Part shown: positions 55,676 to 64,000 of the stretch, in pieces
Layout: the number at the start of each line of letters is the position of its first letter
How positions within the stretch are numbered: position 1 is the first letter of the stretch
DNA from: Pseudomonas agarici
Lineage (GTDB): Bacteria; Pseudomonadota; Gammaproteobacteria; Pseudomonadales; Pseudomonadaceae
DNA: 64,000 bases
NCBI RefSeq assembly: GCF_900109755.1
Contig: NZ_FOAR01000004.1
Location: 226,627-290,626, forward strand
Reading direction: 5' to 3'
Position numbers and translations under genes: made by a program
Notes under the pieces: generated by a model
Databases searched by the model: none
Seen by the model: only the letters and a program-made list of their open reading frames with translations
Told to the model about the DNA's origin: nothing

Positions 55676-56055
55676 GGTGAATCTCCTGAACGTGAAATAG
55701 GAACGGTGACACAAGGCGACAACGGCCACTCCAACGCGATGAGCGATGAACCTCAGACGCACATTCCGCGCCGTAGGCTACCTATGACCGTGATAGTAGG
55801 CGCAGTTCCCTGCGACGCAAAGCCGGTTCTTTGGTCCTGATAGTCGGCTCAGGGCCTTTTTATCGAGCTTTATAAACTGTACTGGTTGTTTTTCAAATAA
55901 TTTAAAACTGTACGTGCCGACACGTTCTTCCATTCCCGCCTGAAAATCCTGGGACCAGGAACGACAAAGCCCGCCGCGATTGCTCGCGACGGGCTCGGTT
56001 TTTTCAATTCGGGTGCTGGCGGTGGACCCGATGGGTCAGGGCCAGCGAGCGCTAT
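55676..56055. other. Intergenic region with ACTGTAC sites and a terminator
   Basis: 380 bp without a gene. The first 90 bp precede DUF2388 paralogue 3. ACTGTAC-type motifs occur at 55876-55882 and 55907-55913, in an AT-rich stretch, and resemble the sites upstream of the DUF1127 gene. A GC-rich hairpin at 55968-55995 ends the DUF1127 transcription unit. Confidence 0.5.
55968..56004. terminator. Bidirectional hairpin after the DUF1127 gene
   Basis: AGCCCG and CGGGCT with an inner CGCGA/TCGCG stem (55968-55995), followed on the plus strand by TTTTTT (55999-56004) and on the minus strand by a short TTTGT. It would end the DUF1127 transcript on the minus strand. Confidence 0.65.
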
Positions 56056-56271
56056 TTAGCGCCAGAACGGCTTGCTCAACTCTTCGTAGCGCTGTGCTTC
56101 GCTGATACCGGCATCGGCCAGCAGACGAGCATCCAGGCGAGCCAGTTGATGGCGGCTAGCGATGCGGCGCTGCCACAGCATCAGGTTGGCGAGAACGCGC
56201 AGAGGCAGGGTAGCTTGAGCGTTGGTAGCAGTGTTTTCGTAGAACAGCTCGGAACTGAGTGTACGTTCCAT
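56056..56271 (-). CDS. DUF1127 family small protein
   Basis: A 71-residue protein whose C-terminal half carries the DUF1127 pattern WQRRIASRHQLARLDARLLADAGIS. Such arginine-rich small proteins act as RNA-interacting or phosphate/carbon-metabolism modulators in alpha-proteobacteria. The start at 56271 is chosen because GGAAGG lies 9 bp before it; a start at 56280 has that motif directly adjacent. Its promoter region carries an unusual series of CTGTAC-type sites. Confidence 0.82.
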   Translation of the reverse strand: MERTLSSELFYENTATNAQATLPLRVLANLMLWQRRIASRHQLARLDARLLADAGISEAQRYEELSKPFWR

Positions 56272-56714
56272 GATTGACATCCTTCCGCTTATGGCGGGAT
56301 TAGGTAGTGGTTTAACTGATGCCAATGATCCTCTTCTTTGCCTAGTCTCTCTAGATACAGTTCATCTGTATTGTGAGGGACCAGTTAACTGTTTATAGGC
56401 GCTGTACTGCTCATAATTTAGACAACTGTACCTATGCGCCCGATATTGGTGCGTTTGTGTGTGATGTTGAGGGGTTGAAGGCGTTCTGAGCTGAAAAATG
56501 ACCAGTACAGCAGTACAGTTTTTGTCTGTTATCTGCAAAAGGCTCGCCCGCTGAAGAAACTGTGTTTGCACCAGCAGAGAACTGTGTCAATCAATCCGCC
56601 AGCATTTTCCCGGTTTTTTCCAGATTGATGTGCCAGCTCAGTGCATCGCGCAGGTCGCCAAGGCCGGTCCCAACCCTCGATTCAGAGCCTTTGGTGGGTT
56701 TTGCGCTGACAAAG
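56272..56714. other. Non-coding region with a cluster of CTGTAC-type sites
   Basis: About 440 bp with no gene. It contains ATACAG-ttcat-CTGTAT (56355-56371), CAGTTAACTG (56382-56391), CTGTAC (56402-56407), ACTGTAC (56425-56431) and the tandem CCAGTACAGCAGTACAG (56502-56518). This density suggests binding sites for one regulator, perhaps of the MocR/GntR type, controlling the DUF1127 gene. Confidence 0.55.
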
Positions 56715-56746
56715 AAAAATCCCATCTTGCTCAAGGATGGGATTTT
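56715..56746 (-). terminator. Terminator after pntB
   Basis: On the minus strand AATCCCATC-cttgagca-GATGGGATT is followed by TTTCTTTG, about 25 bp after the pntB stop. Confidence 0.8.
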
Positions 56747-56768
56747 CGATCGGGCACTACAGCCAGTG

Positions 56769-58202
56769 TTATTCGACAGCCTTGACCATGTCCTCGATGA
56801 CTTTCTTCGCATCGCCGAAGACCATCATCGTCTTGTCGAGGTAGAACAGCTCGTTATCCAGGCCGGCGTAGCCGCTGGCCATGGAGCGTTTGTTGACGAT
56901 GATGGTCTTGGCCTTGAAGGCTTCGAGAATCGGCATGCCGGCAATCGGCGACTTCGGATCGTTCTTCGCCGCTGGGTTGACCACGTCGTTGGCGCCGAGC
57001 ACTAGCACGACATCGGCCTGGCCAAACTCGGAGTTGATATCCTCCATCTCGAACACCTGGTCGTAAGGTACTTCGGCCTCGGCCAGCAATACGTTCATAT
57101 GGCCGGGCATGCGCCCGGCCACCGGGTGAATCGCGTACTTCACGGTGACGCCACGGTGGGTCAGCTTCTCGGTCAGTTCCTTCAGCGCGTGCTGGGCACG
57201 GGCCACCGCCAGACCGTAGCCGGGTACGATGATCACGGTATCGGCGTTGGCCAACAGGAAGGTGGCGTCGTCGGCTGAGCCGGATTTCACCGGGCGAGCT
57301 TCCTTGGCGCCGGCAGGACCGACATCGGCCTTGTTGCCGAAACCGCCAAGCAGCACGTTGAAGAACGAACGGTTCATCGCCTTGCACATGATGTATGAAA
57401 GGATTGCACCCGACGACCCCACCAGCGAACCGGCAATAATCAGCATCGAGTTGTTCAGCGAAAAGCCGATGCCCGCTGCCGCCCAGCCGGAGTAGCTGTT
57501 GAGCATCGACACCACCACCGGCATATCCGCGCCGCCGATAGGAATGATGATCAGTACCCCTAACACGAAGGCCAGGGCCAACATCAGCGCGAAGGCGCCG
57601 AGGTTGCCGGTCAGCATGAAGGCCACGCCGAGGGCCAGTGTCGCCAAACCCAGCAGCAGGTTCAGTGGGTGCTGGCCGCCAAACTGCACGGGTGCGCCTT
57701 GGAACAGGCGAAATTGATATTTGCCCGACAGCTTGCCGAAAGCGATGACCGAACCTGAGAAGGTAATTGCACCAATCGCCGCGCCGAGGAACAGTTCCAG
57801 GCGGTTACCGGCGGGAATCGAATCGCCCAGTTGCTTGACGATACCTAGCGATTGCGGCTCGACCACCGCCGCAATGGCAATGAATACTGCGGCCAGGCCG
57901 ATCATGCTGTGCATGAAGGCCACCAGCTCCGGCATCTTGGTCATCTCGACGCGCTTGGCCATGATCGAGCCGGCGGTGCCGCCGATCAGCAGGCCGACCA
58001 GCACGTAGCCGATACCGGCCGTTGCCAGCTCGGCTCCGAGCTTGAACACCAGGCCGACGGTGGTGATGATTGCCAGGGCCATGCCGAGCATGCCGAACAG
58101 GTTGCCGCGTCGCGAAGTGGTCGGATGCGACAAGCCCTTGAGAGCCTGGATAAAGCAGATCGAGGCGATCAGGTAGAGCGTCGTTACGAGGTTCATGCTC
58201 AT
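56769..58202 (-). CDS. pntB: NAD(P) transhydrogenase subunit beta
   Basis: NADP(H)-binding and membrane subunit of the proton-translocating transhydrogenase, 477 residues. About eight helices occupy residues 1-260; the C-terminal domain III has the NADP-binding [11 protein letters not shown] and [14 protein letters not shown]. Its ATG overlaps the pntAB stop (ATGA). The enzyme uses the proton gradient to drive NADPH formation. Confidence 0.96.
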   Translation of the reverse strand: MSMNLVTTLYLIASICFIQALKGLSHPTTSRRGNLFGMLGMALAIITTVGLVFKLGAELATAGIGYVLVGLLIGGTAGSIMAKRVEMTKMPELVAFMHSMIGLAAVFIAIAAVVEPQSLGIVKQLGDSIPAGNRLELFLGAAIGAITFSGSVIAFGKLSGKYQFRLFQGAPVQFGGQHPLNLLLGLATLALGVAFMLTGNLGAFALMLALAFVLGVLIIIPIGGADMPVVVSMLNSYSGWAAAGIGFSLNNSMLIIAGSLVGSSGAILSYIMCKAMNRSFFNVLLGGFGNKADVGPAGAKEARPVKSGSADDATFLLANADTVIIVPGYGLAVARAQHALKELTEKLTHRGVTVKYAIHPVAGRMPGHMNVLLAEAEVPYDQVFEMEDINSEFGQADVVLVLGANDVVNPAAKNDPKSPIAGMPILEAFKAKTIIVNKRSMASGYAGLDNELFYLDKTMMVFGDAKKVIEDMVKAVE

Positions 58203-58525
58203 GACTTCGGCGCCTGTTCTTTTACCGCTTTCGGGGCTTTTTTCTTGAACATCTCAAGCATTCGGCGCGTTACCAGGAAGCCGCCGAACACATTCACCGC
58301 CGCCAGGGCCACGGCCAGTGTGCCCATGGTCTTGCCCAGTGGGGTCACGGTCAGCGCCGCCGCGAGCATGGCGCCGACAATCACGATTGCCGAGATGGCG
58401 TTGGTCACGGCCATCAACGGTGTATGCAGCGCGGGTGTGACGTTCCAGACCACGTGGTAACCGACATAGATCGCCAGCACGAAGATGATCAGGTTGTAGA
58501 TACCGGGGGAGATAAGCTCTTGCAT
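58199..58525 (-). CDS. pntAB: NAD(P) transhydrogenase subunit alpha, part 2
   Basis: The 108-residue membrane part of the alpha subunit, with three to four helices ([45 protein letters not shown]). In many bacteria it is fused to part 1; here it is separate, as in P. aeruginosa. It lies 15 bp after pntAA and overlaps pntB by 4 bp. Confidence 0.95.
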   Translation of the reverse strand: MQELISPGIYNLIIFVLAIYVGYHVVWNVTPALHTPLMAVTNAISAIVIVGAMLAAALTVTPLGKTMGTLAVALAAVNVFGGFLVTRRMLEMFKKKAPKAVKEQAPKS

Positions 58526-58540
58526 CGTCTGAATCCCTGC

Positions 58541-59662
<1,122 letters not shown>

Positions 59663-60095
59663 ATCAAATCTCCTGCATGATCTTTTTTATAAGAAGGCCA
59701 GCGCACTACGGGGGTGCGATTGGAGCGGCCGATCAGCACGATCCCGCCGATTGGCGACGGGGCGCGGCATTTTTCGGGCGAAAACTGCACCCTTCAAGAT
59801 ATTCTGAAAGTTAACTTCATATTAACTACAAGTCACCCTGTGACTTAGTGCCCCATGAGATGATCTTGAGCCAGTAAAATACCGGCTTCGCAAGAATTCT
59901 GGCCGAAAATGGAGAAATTTCGAGTCGATAATATGCACAATGAATCTGCCGGGGAAAAATAGGCTAAAACCCTTGTTATCAGGGACTTTCGTACAAGATT
60001 TCAGTTGCGCAAGCGGCTATCTTAAAAGCGATATTTTGTTATATCTGTAGTGCGTTATGGTTATAGCCACTAAATTGGCTTGTCGTTGAAGGCCA
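59663..60095. other. Intergenic region upstream of pntAA
   Basis: 433 bp without a gene. It contains AGTTAA-cttcata-TTAACT (59809-59827), a 6-bp inverted repeat in an AT-rich stretch, a plausible operator for the pnt operon. The far end covers the 3' side of the LysR gene. Confidence 0.45.
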
Positions 60096-60995
60096 TCAAG
60101 TCAGCAGGTTGTAGCCCCGAGCTTGACTAACCAGCCAGTCACGAAATGCCCTTAGGGATGCCGATTCGACTTTGCGATCGGGAATCATCAGGTAATAGGC
60201 CTTGATGCTGGAAAGCGCATTGGGGTTAGCGATCACCAGGCGCTTCTCGGCCAATTCGCGCCGAATCAGGAACGGCGGAATCAGTGCAATCCCCATCTCG
60301 TGCATGGCGGCCTGGGCCAACATGGAGAATAGCTCGTAGCGCGGACCTGTCATGTCGCGAGGGATATTCAGTGCCTGGGCATTGAACCATTGGCGCCAGG
60401 CATAGGGCCGTGTGGTCTGTTGCAGCAGTGGCAAGTCGGCGATCTGCGGCGCGCTCAGACTCTGGCGGGCGCCGAGCATGGTCGGGCTGCACACCGGCAT
60501 CGGGTTCTCGCCCATCAAGTGGTGGGATTCGGTACCCGACCAGTCGGCATCGCCGAAGTAAATGGCGGCGTCGAAGTCGGTATCGGCAAACAGGAACGGT
60601 CGGGTACGGTTGGTCAGGTTGACCGTGACTTGCGGGTGTTGTTGCTGGAAGTCCTTGAGTCGCGGCAGCAGCCACTGAGTGCCGAATGTCGGTACCACTG
60701 CCAGTTCGATCACGTTGGCGCCCTGCTGGCCCATGACTGACAGCGTGTCGCGTTCGACCGCATCCAGTTGCGTGGCGACCCGGCGGCTATAGGACAGTCC
60801 TGCCTCAGTGAGCTTCACACCCCGTCTTGAACGCCGGAAGAGCTCGATGCCGAGGAACTCCTCCAAGCTGGCAATCTGTCGGCAAATCGCGCCCTGGGTG
60901 AGGGAAAGCTCTCCAGCCGCTTTGGTAAAGCTCTCGTGGCGGGCGGCGGCTTCGAAGCTGATCAGCGCGGCGGTGCTGGGGATCTTCCGGCGCAT
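60096..60995 (-). CDS. gcdR: LysR family transcriptional regulator (GcdR-like)
   Basis: A 299-residue LysR regulator: N-terminal winged helix (STAALISFEAAARHESFTKAAGELSLTQGAICRQIASLEEFLG) and a substrate-binding effector domain. It diverges from gcdH-gcdG, the arrangement known for GcdR, which activates glutarate catabolism in pseudomonads. It also resembles GcvA-type regulators. A GTG start at 61010 adds five residues; the ATG at 60995 fits the family better. Confidence 0.85.
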   Translation of the reverse strand: MRRKIPSTAALISFEAAARHESFTKAAGELSLTQGAICRQIASLEEFLGIELFRRSRRGVKLTEAGLSYSRRVATQLDAVERDTLSVMGQQGANVIELAVVPTFGTQWLLPRLKDFQQQHPQVTVNLTNRTRPFLFADTDFDAAIYFGDADWSGTESHHLMGENPMPVCSPTMLGARQSLSAPQIADLPLLQQTTRPYAWRQWFNAQALNIPRDMTGPRYELFSMLAQAAMHEMGIALIPPFLIRRELAEKRLVIANPNALSSIKAYYLMIPDRKVESASLRAFRDWLVSQARGYNLLT

Positions 60996-61071
60996 GTACG
61001 GCAACCTCACTAAATGTAGCGCGAGAACGCGTTCAACAGAGTGTCGGAGTGAGAAATTAGCACAACAGCAT

Positions 61072-61088
61072 GCAAAATCCTCGTTTGC
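61072..61088. promoter_or_regulatory. Candidate LysR-regulator site upstream of gcdH
   Basis: GCAAA-atcctcg-TTTGC is a 5-bp inverted repeat with the T-N11-A spacing class, 64 bp before gcdH and between the two divergent genes. Weak on its own. Confidence 0.35.
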
Positions 61089-61151
61089 CGGATCCTCGGG
61101 TGGCGCCTAGGATCAACCCACAATATTTGATCTATTCGCGAGGGCTCTCTC

Positions 61152-62333
61152 ATGGGCGGTAAGGCTAGCTTCAACTGGATCGATCCCCTGCTTCTGGATC
61201 AACAGCTCACCGAAGAGGAGCGGATGATTCGCGACGCCGCCCAGCAGTTCGCCCAGGACAAGTTGGCGCCACGGGTTCTCGAAGCTTTCCGCCATGAAAA
61301 AACCGACCCGGCGATCTTTCGCGAAATGGGTGAGGTCGGCCTGCTGGGCGCGACCATCGCGACCGAGTATGGCGGCAGTGGCCTGAACTATGTCAGCTAT
61401 GGCCTGATCGCCCGTGAGGTGGAGCGGGTCGATTCGGGTTACCGCTCGATGATGAGCGTACAGTCTTCCCTGGTGATGGTGCCGATCAACGAGTTCGGCA
61501 CCGAAGCGCAGAAGCAGAAATACCTGCCGAAGCTGGCCCGCGGCGAATGGATCGGCTGCTTCGGTTTGACCGAGCCTAACCACGGTTCCGATCCGGGAGC
61601 GATGATCACCCGGGCGCGCAAGGTCGAAGGCGGTTACAGCCTGACCGGCAGCAAGATGTGGATCACCAACAGCCCGATCGCCGATGTGTTTGTGGTCTGG
61701 GGCAAGGACGATGCGGGTGATATCCGTGGCTTTGTGTTGGAGAAGGGCTGGAAAGGCCTGAGCGCTCCGGCGATTCACGGCAAGGTCGGCTTGCGCGCCT
61801 CGATCACCGGCGAGATCGTCATGGACAACGTCTTTGTGCCGCAAGAGAACATCTTCCCGGATGTCCGCGGCCTGAAAGGTCCCTTCACCTGCCTTAACTC
61901 TGCCCGTTACGGTATCTCCTGGGGAGCGCTGGGGGCCGCCGAATTCTGCTGGCACACGGCTCGCCAGTACACCCTGGATCGCCAACAGTTTGGTCGTCCA
62001 TTGGCAGCCACCCAACTGATCCAGAAAAAACTGGCTGACATGCAGACTGAAATCACCCTTGCCCTCCAGGGTTGCCTGCGCCTGGGGCGGATGAAGGATG
62101 AAGGCACGGCGGCGGTGGAAATCACTTCGATCATGAAGCGCAACTCCTGCGGCAAGTCCCTGGACATCGCCCGCATGGCGCGAGATATGCTCGGTGGCAA
62201 CGGTATCAGCGACGAATTCGGGGTTGCGCGTCACTTGGTGAACCTGGAAGTGGTGAATACCTATGAAGGTACCCACGACGTGCACGCGCTGATTCTCGGG
62301 CGCGCACAAACCGGCCTTCAGGCGTTTTACTGA
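61152..62333 (+). CDS. gcdH: Glutaryl-CoA dehydrogenase
   Basis: FAD enzyme that converts glutaryl-CoA to crotonyl-CoA and CO2 in lysine, 5-aminovalerate and glutarate breakdown, 393 residues. Acyl-CoA dehydrogenase motifs: [30 protein letters not shown], and the catalytic glutamate in [20 protein letters not shown]. It is followed 14 bp later by its CoA-transferase. Confidence 0.96.
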   Translation: MGGKASFNWIDPLLLDQQLTEEERMIRDAAQQFAQDKLAPRVLEAFRHEKTDPAIFREMGEVGLLGATIATEYGGSGLNYVSYGLIAREVERVDSGYRSMMSVQSSLVMVPINEFGTEAQKQKYLPKLARGEWIGCFGLTEPNHGSDPGAMITRARKVEGGYSLTGSKMWITNSPIADVFVVWGKDDAGDIRGFVLEKGWKGLSAPAIHGKVGLRASITGEIVMDNVFVPQENIFPDVRGLKGPFTCLNSARYGISWGALGAAEFCWHTARQYTLDRQQFGRPLAATQLIQKKLADMQTEITLALQGCLRLGRMKDEGTAAVEITSIMKRNSCGKSLDIARMARDMLGGNGISDEFGVARHLVNLEVVNTYEGTHDVHALILGRAQTGLQAFY

Positions 62334-62347
62334 TAGGAGCTTGGTTT

Positions 62348-63568
62348 ATGGGCGCGCTTTCGCATCTGCGGGTATTGGATTTGTCGCGGGTACTGGCCGG
62401 GCCTTGGTCCGGTCAGATCCTCGCGGACCTGGGGGCCGAGGTGATCAAGGTCGAGCGCCCAGGTCACGGTGATGACACTCGTGCCTGGGGGCCGCCCTTC
62501 CTGAAGGACGCCCATGGCAAAAACACTTGCGAAGCGGCCTATTACCTATCAGCCAACCGCAACAAGCAATCGATCACCATCGACTTCACGCAACCCGAGG
62601 GGCAGCGGCTGGTGCGCGAGCTGGCGATGAAGTCCGATATCTTGATCGAGAATTTCAAGGTCGGCGGGCTGACTGCCTATGGCCTGGACTACCCGTCGCT
62701 CAAGGTGCTCAACCCGAACCTGATTTATTGCTCGATCACCGGCTTTGGTCAGACCGGGCCGTATGCCAAGCGTGCCGGTTATGACTTCATGATTCAGGGC
62801 CTGGGCGGGCTGATGAGTCTGACGGGCAGGCCCGAAGGCGATGCAGATGCCGGTCCGCTGAAAGTGGGCGTGGCCCTGACCGATATCCTCACCGGCTTGT
62901 ACTCCACCGTAGCGATTCTGGCGGCTGTGGCTCACCGGGATCGCGACGGCGGTGGGCAACATATCGACATGGCCCTGCTGGATGTACAGGTGGCGTGCCT
63001 GGCCAACCAGGCAATGAACTACCTGACCACCGGGGTGGCTCCCAAGCGCCTGGGCAATGCCCATCCGAATATCGTCCCGTATCAGGACTTCCCTACCGCC
63101 GATGGCGACTTCATTCTGACGGTGGGCAATGACGGGCAGTTTCGCAAGTTTGCCGAGGTGGCTGGTCAGCCGCAGTGGGCCGACGATCCGCGATTTGCCA
63201 GCAATGCGGCGCGAGTGGCGAATCGGGCGGTTTTGATTCCGCTGATTCGCCAGGTCACCGTCTTCAAAACGACGGCTGAGTGGGTGACGCAGTTGGAGTT
63301 GGCTGGTGTATCGTGCGGTCCGATCAATGACTTGTCGCAGGTGTTTGCCGATCCCCAGGTGCTGGCGCGGGGGCTGGCTATTGAGCTGCCTCATGTACTG
63401 GCCGGGCGAGTGCCGCAGGTGGCGAGTCCTATTCGGCTTTCAGAGACGCCGGTGGAATATCGCAATGCCCCTCCTCTATTGGGCGAGCACACGCTGGAGG
63501 TCTTGCGGCGGGTATTGAACCTGACACCGGAAACGGTGGCCGGGTTGCGCGAGGCGGGGGTGCTCTAG
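62348..63568 (+). CDS. gcdG: Family III CoA-transferase, glutarate CoA-transferase type
   Basis: A 406-residue CaiB/BaiF enzyme with RVLAGPWSGQILADLGAEVIKVERPGHGDDTR at the start and the catalytic aspartate in GGGQHIDMALLDVQ. Located directly after gcdH it probably activates glutarate with succinyl-CoA, as described for GcdG of P. putida. A GGAG sequence precedes the ATG at 62348. The substrate is inferred from context. Confidence 0.92.
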   Translation: MGALSHLRVLDLSRVLAGPWSGQILADLGAEVIKVERPGHGDDTRAWGPPFLKDAHGKNTCEAAYYLSANRNKQSITIDFTQPEGQRLVRELAMKSDILIENFKVGGLTAYGLDYPSLKVLNPNLIYCSITGFGQTGPYAKRAGYDFMIQGLGGLMSLTGRPEGDADAGPLKVGVALTDILTGLYSTVAILAAVAHRDRDGGGQHIDMALLDVQVACLANQAMNYLTTGVAPKRLGNAHPNIVPYQDFPTADGDFILTVGNDGQFRKFAEVAGQPQWADDPRFASNAARVANRAVLIPLIRQVTVFKTTAEWVTQLELAGVSCGPINDLSQVFADPQVLARGLAIELPHVLAGRVPQVASPIRLSETPVEYRNAPPLLGEHTLEVLRRVLNLTPETVAGLREAGVL

Positions 63569-63637
63569 GCGCCCCGCTCTATCCATTCTATATAGAAGCG
63601 CCCTTCTGATCCTCTCGGCAGAAAATGAAAATAAGGG

Positions 63638-63665
63638 TTGACGGCGAATTCCATGGGCCTATAAT
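63638..63665 (+). promoter_or_regulatory. rRNA operon promoter P1
   Basis: TTGACG (63638-63643), 16-bp spacer, TATAAT (63660-63665), followed by a GC-rich discriminator (TCGCCCC). A purine-rich AT stretch (GAAAATGAAAATAAG) directly upstream could be an UP element. Confidence 0.7.
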
Positions 63666-63782
63666 TCGCCCCACTTCCGACGCGGTCGAAACGAAAAACT
63701 CCTTTTCATTCAGTGAGTTAAGTAGATTTAGAACGATGTGGTCTTCAGTTCATCGAAGCCCGGAAGCGCTGTAAAAGAGGTG

Positions 63783-63810
63783 TTGACAGCAGCGTGTAAC
63801 GCTGTAGAAT
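63783..63810 (+). promoter_or_regulatory. rRNA operon promoter P2
   Basis: TTGACA (63783-63788), 16-bp spacer, TAGAAT (63805-63810), discriminator TCGCCTCC. An ACAGC-N10-GCTGT inverted repeat sits inside the promoter, and another, CTGTCGA-tagg-TCGACAG, lies just downstream at 63822-63839. Confidence 0.75.
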
Positions 63811-63902
63811 TCGCCTCCCGCTGTCGATAGGTCGACAGCGCAAGTGGTTGAAGTTGAAGCGTTTTTTGAACGAAAAGCCTTGAAAACTTCTCAAATAATC
63901 AC

Positions 63903-63930
63903 TTGACAGCAACTGGCGCTGCTGTAGAAT
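63903..63930 (+). promoter_or_regulatory. rRNA operon promoter P3
   Basis: TTGACA (63903-63908), 16-bp spacer, TAGAAT (63925-63930), discriminator GCGCGCC. It shares the ACAGC-N10-GCTGT arrangement with P2. Confidence 0.75.
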
Positions 63931-63964
63931 GCGCGCCTCGGTTCAGCGAACAGCTCAACCCACC

Positions 63965-63976
63965 GCTCTTTAACAA
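63965..63976 (+). promoter_or_regulatory. boxA antitermination element of rRNA leader
   Basis: GCTCTTTAACAA matches the boxA antitermination consensus found in rRNA leaders and lies 35 bp after the last promoter. The 16S gene should begin beyond the end of the window. Confidence 0.85.
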
Positions 63977-64000
63977 CTGAATCAAGCAATTCGTGTGGGT

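Larger units (their letters stand above)
63569..64000 (+). other. Leader region of an rRNA operon
   Basis: 432 bp without a protein gene. Three tandem promoters with TTGACA/G and TATAAT/TAGAAT boxes, all at 16-bp spacing, followed by boxA, are the pattern of a pseudomonad rrn leader. The rRNA genes are outside the window. Confidence 0.8.

Overview
The window comes from a chromosome of a fluorescent-pseudomonad-type gammaproteobacterium (Pseudomonas, most like the P. fluorescens group). The grounds are base composition and codon use, neighbourhoods I know from P. aeruginosa and P. fluorescens (caa3-type oxidase cluster, zur-znuCB/znuA, polA-engB-cc4-dsbA, kinB-algB, pntAA-AB-B, gcdH-gcdG), and Pseudomonas-restricted families such as DUF2388. 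It is mainly a core, near-origin housekeeping region with no prophage, integron, CRISPR array or large genomic island. No host or strain can be named from the sequence alone.

Layout. 0.4-3.4 kb: beta-carbonic anhydrase, SulP transporter and a conserved unknown protein. 3.6-12.3 kb: a complete terminal oxidase module (coxB with a fused cytochrome c domain, coxA, Cox11, coxC, a twin-TM protein, SURF1, an unknown membrane-anchored protein, ctaA, ctaB, SCO1), preceded by an RpoS-like -10. 12.3-14.7 kb: a VOC protein, a nested pair of small palindromic transposable elements, and metI-metN with no metQ. 15-21 kb: katE, a lipoprotein, and the zinc uptake genes znuB-znuC-zur diverging from znuA. 21-25.7 kb: thrB-type kinase, DUF2782, polA, then a small-RNA locus with the position and features of ErsA, and a long palindromic repeat. 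25.7-33.8 kb: engB, cytochromes c5-like and c4, dsbA, a phosphatase/nuclease-fold protein, a GGDEF cyclase, an AmpDh2-type amidase and an EAL phosphodiesterase. 33.8-38.4 kb: kinB-algB, then a probable sigma-54-dependent operon ending in an Ivy-type lysozyme inhibitor. 39-41.8 kb: gltP and an SpmAB-like protein. 41.8-45.4 kb: a four-gene Mla/MCE-type lipid transport operon. 45.4-50 kb: a DUF2914 membrane protein, an M16 peptidase bracketed by two inverted copies of the small element, and a Na/Pi cotransporter. 50-56.3 kb: terC, a citMHS transporter, a HExxH/DUF4105-like protein with three tandem DUF2388 paralogues, and a DUF1127 gene. 56.7-63.6 kb: the pnt transhydrogenase and the glutarate catabolic genes with their LysR regulator. 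The window ends in the leader of an rRNA operon: three promoters and boxA are visible, the 16S gene itself is not.

The least ordinary signals are non-coding. First, a family of about 160-bp elements with roughly 47-bp imperfect terminal inverted repeats that appear to insert at TA: one copy is nested inside the end of another exactly where metQ would be expected, and two copies flank the M16 peptidase gene, one of them supplying its stop codon. Second, a near-perfect 123-bp palindrome downstream of the ErsA-like RNA. Third, an array of ACTGTAC-type sites around the DUF1127 gene. Fourth, a -24/-12 promoter with upstream inverted repeats next to algB. No undescribed defence or biosynthetic system was recognised.
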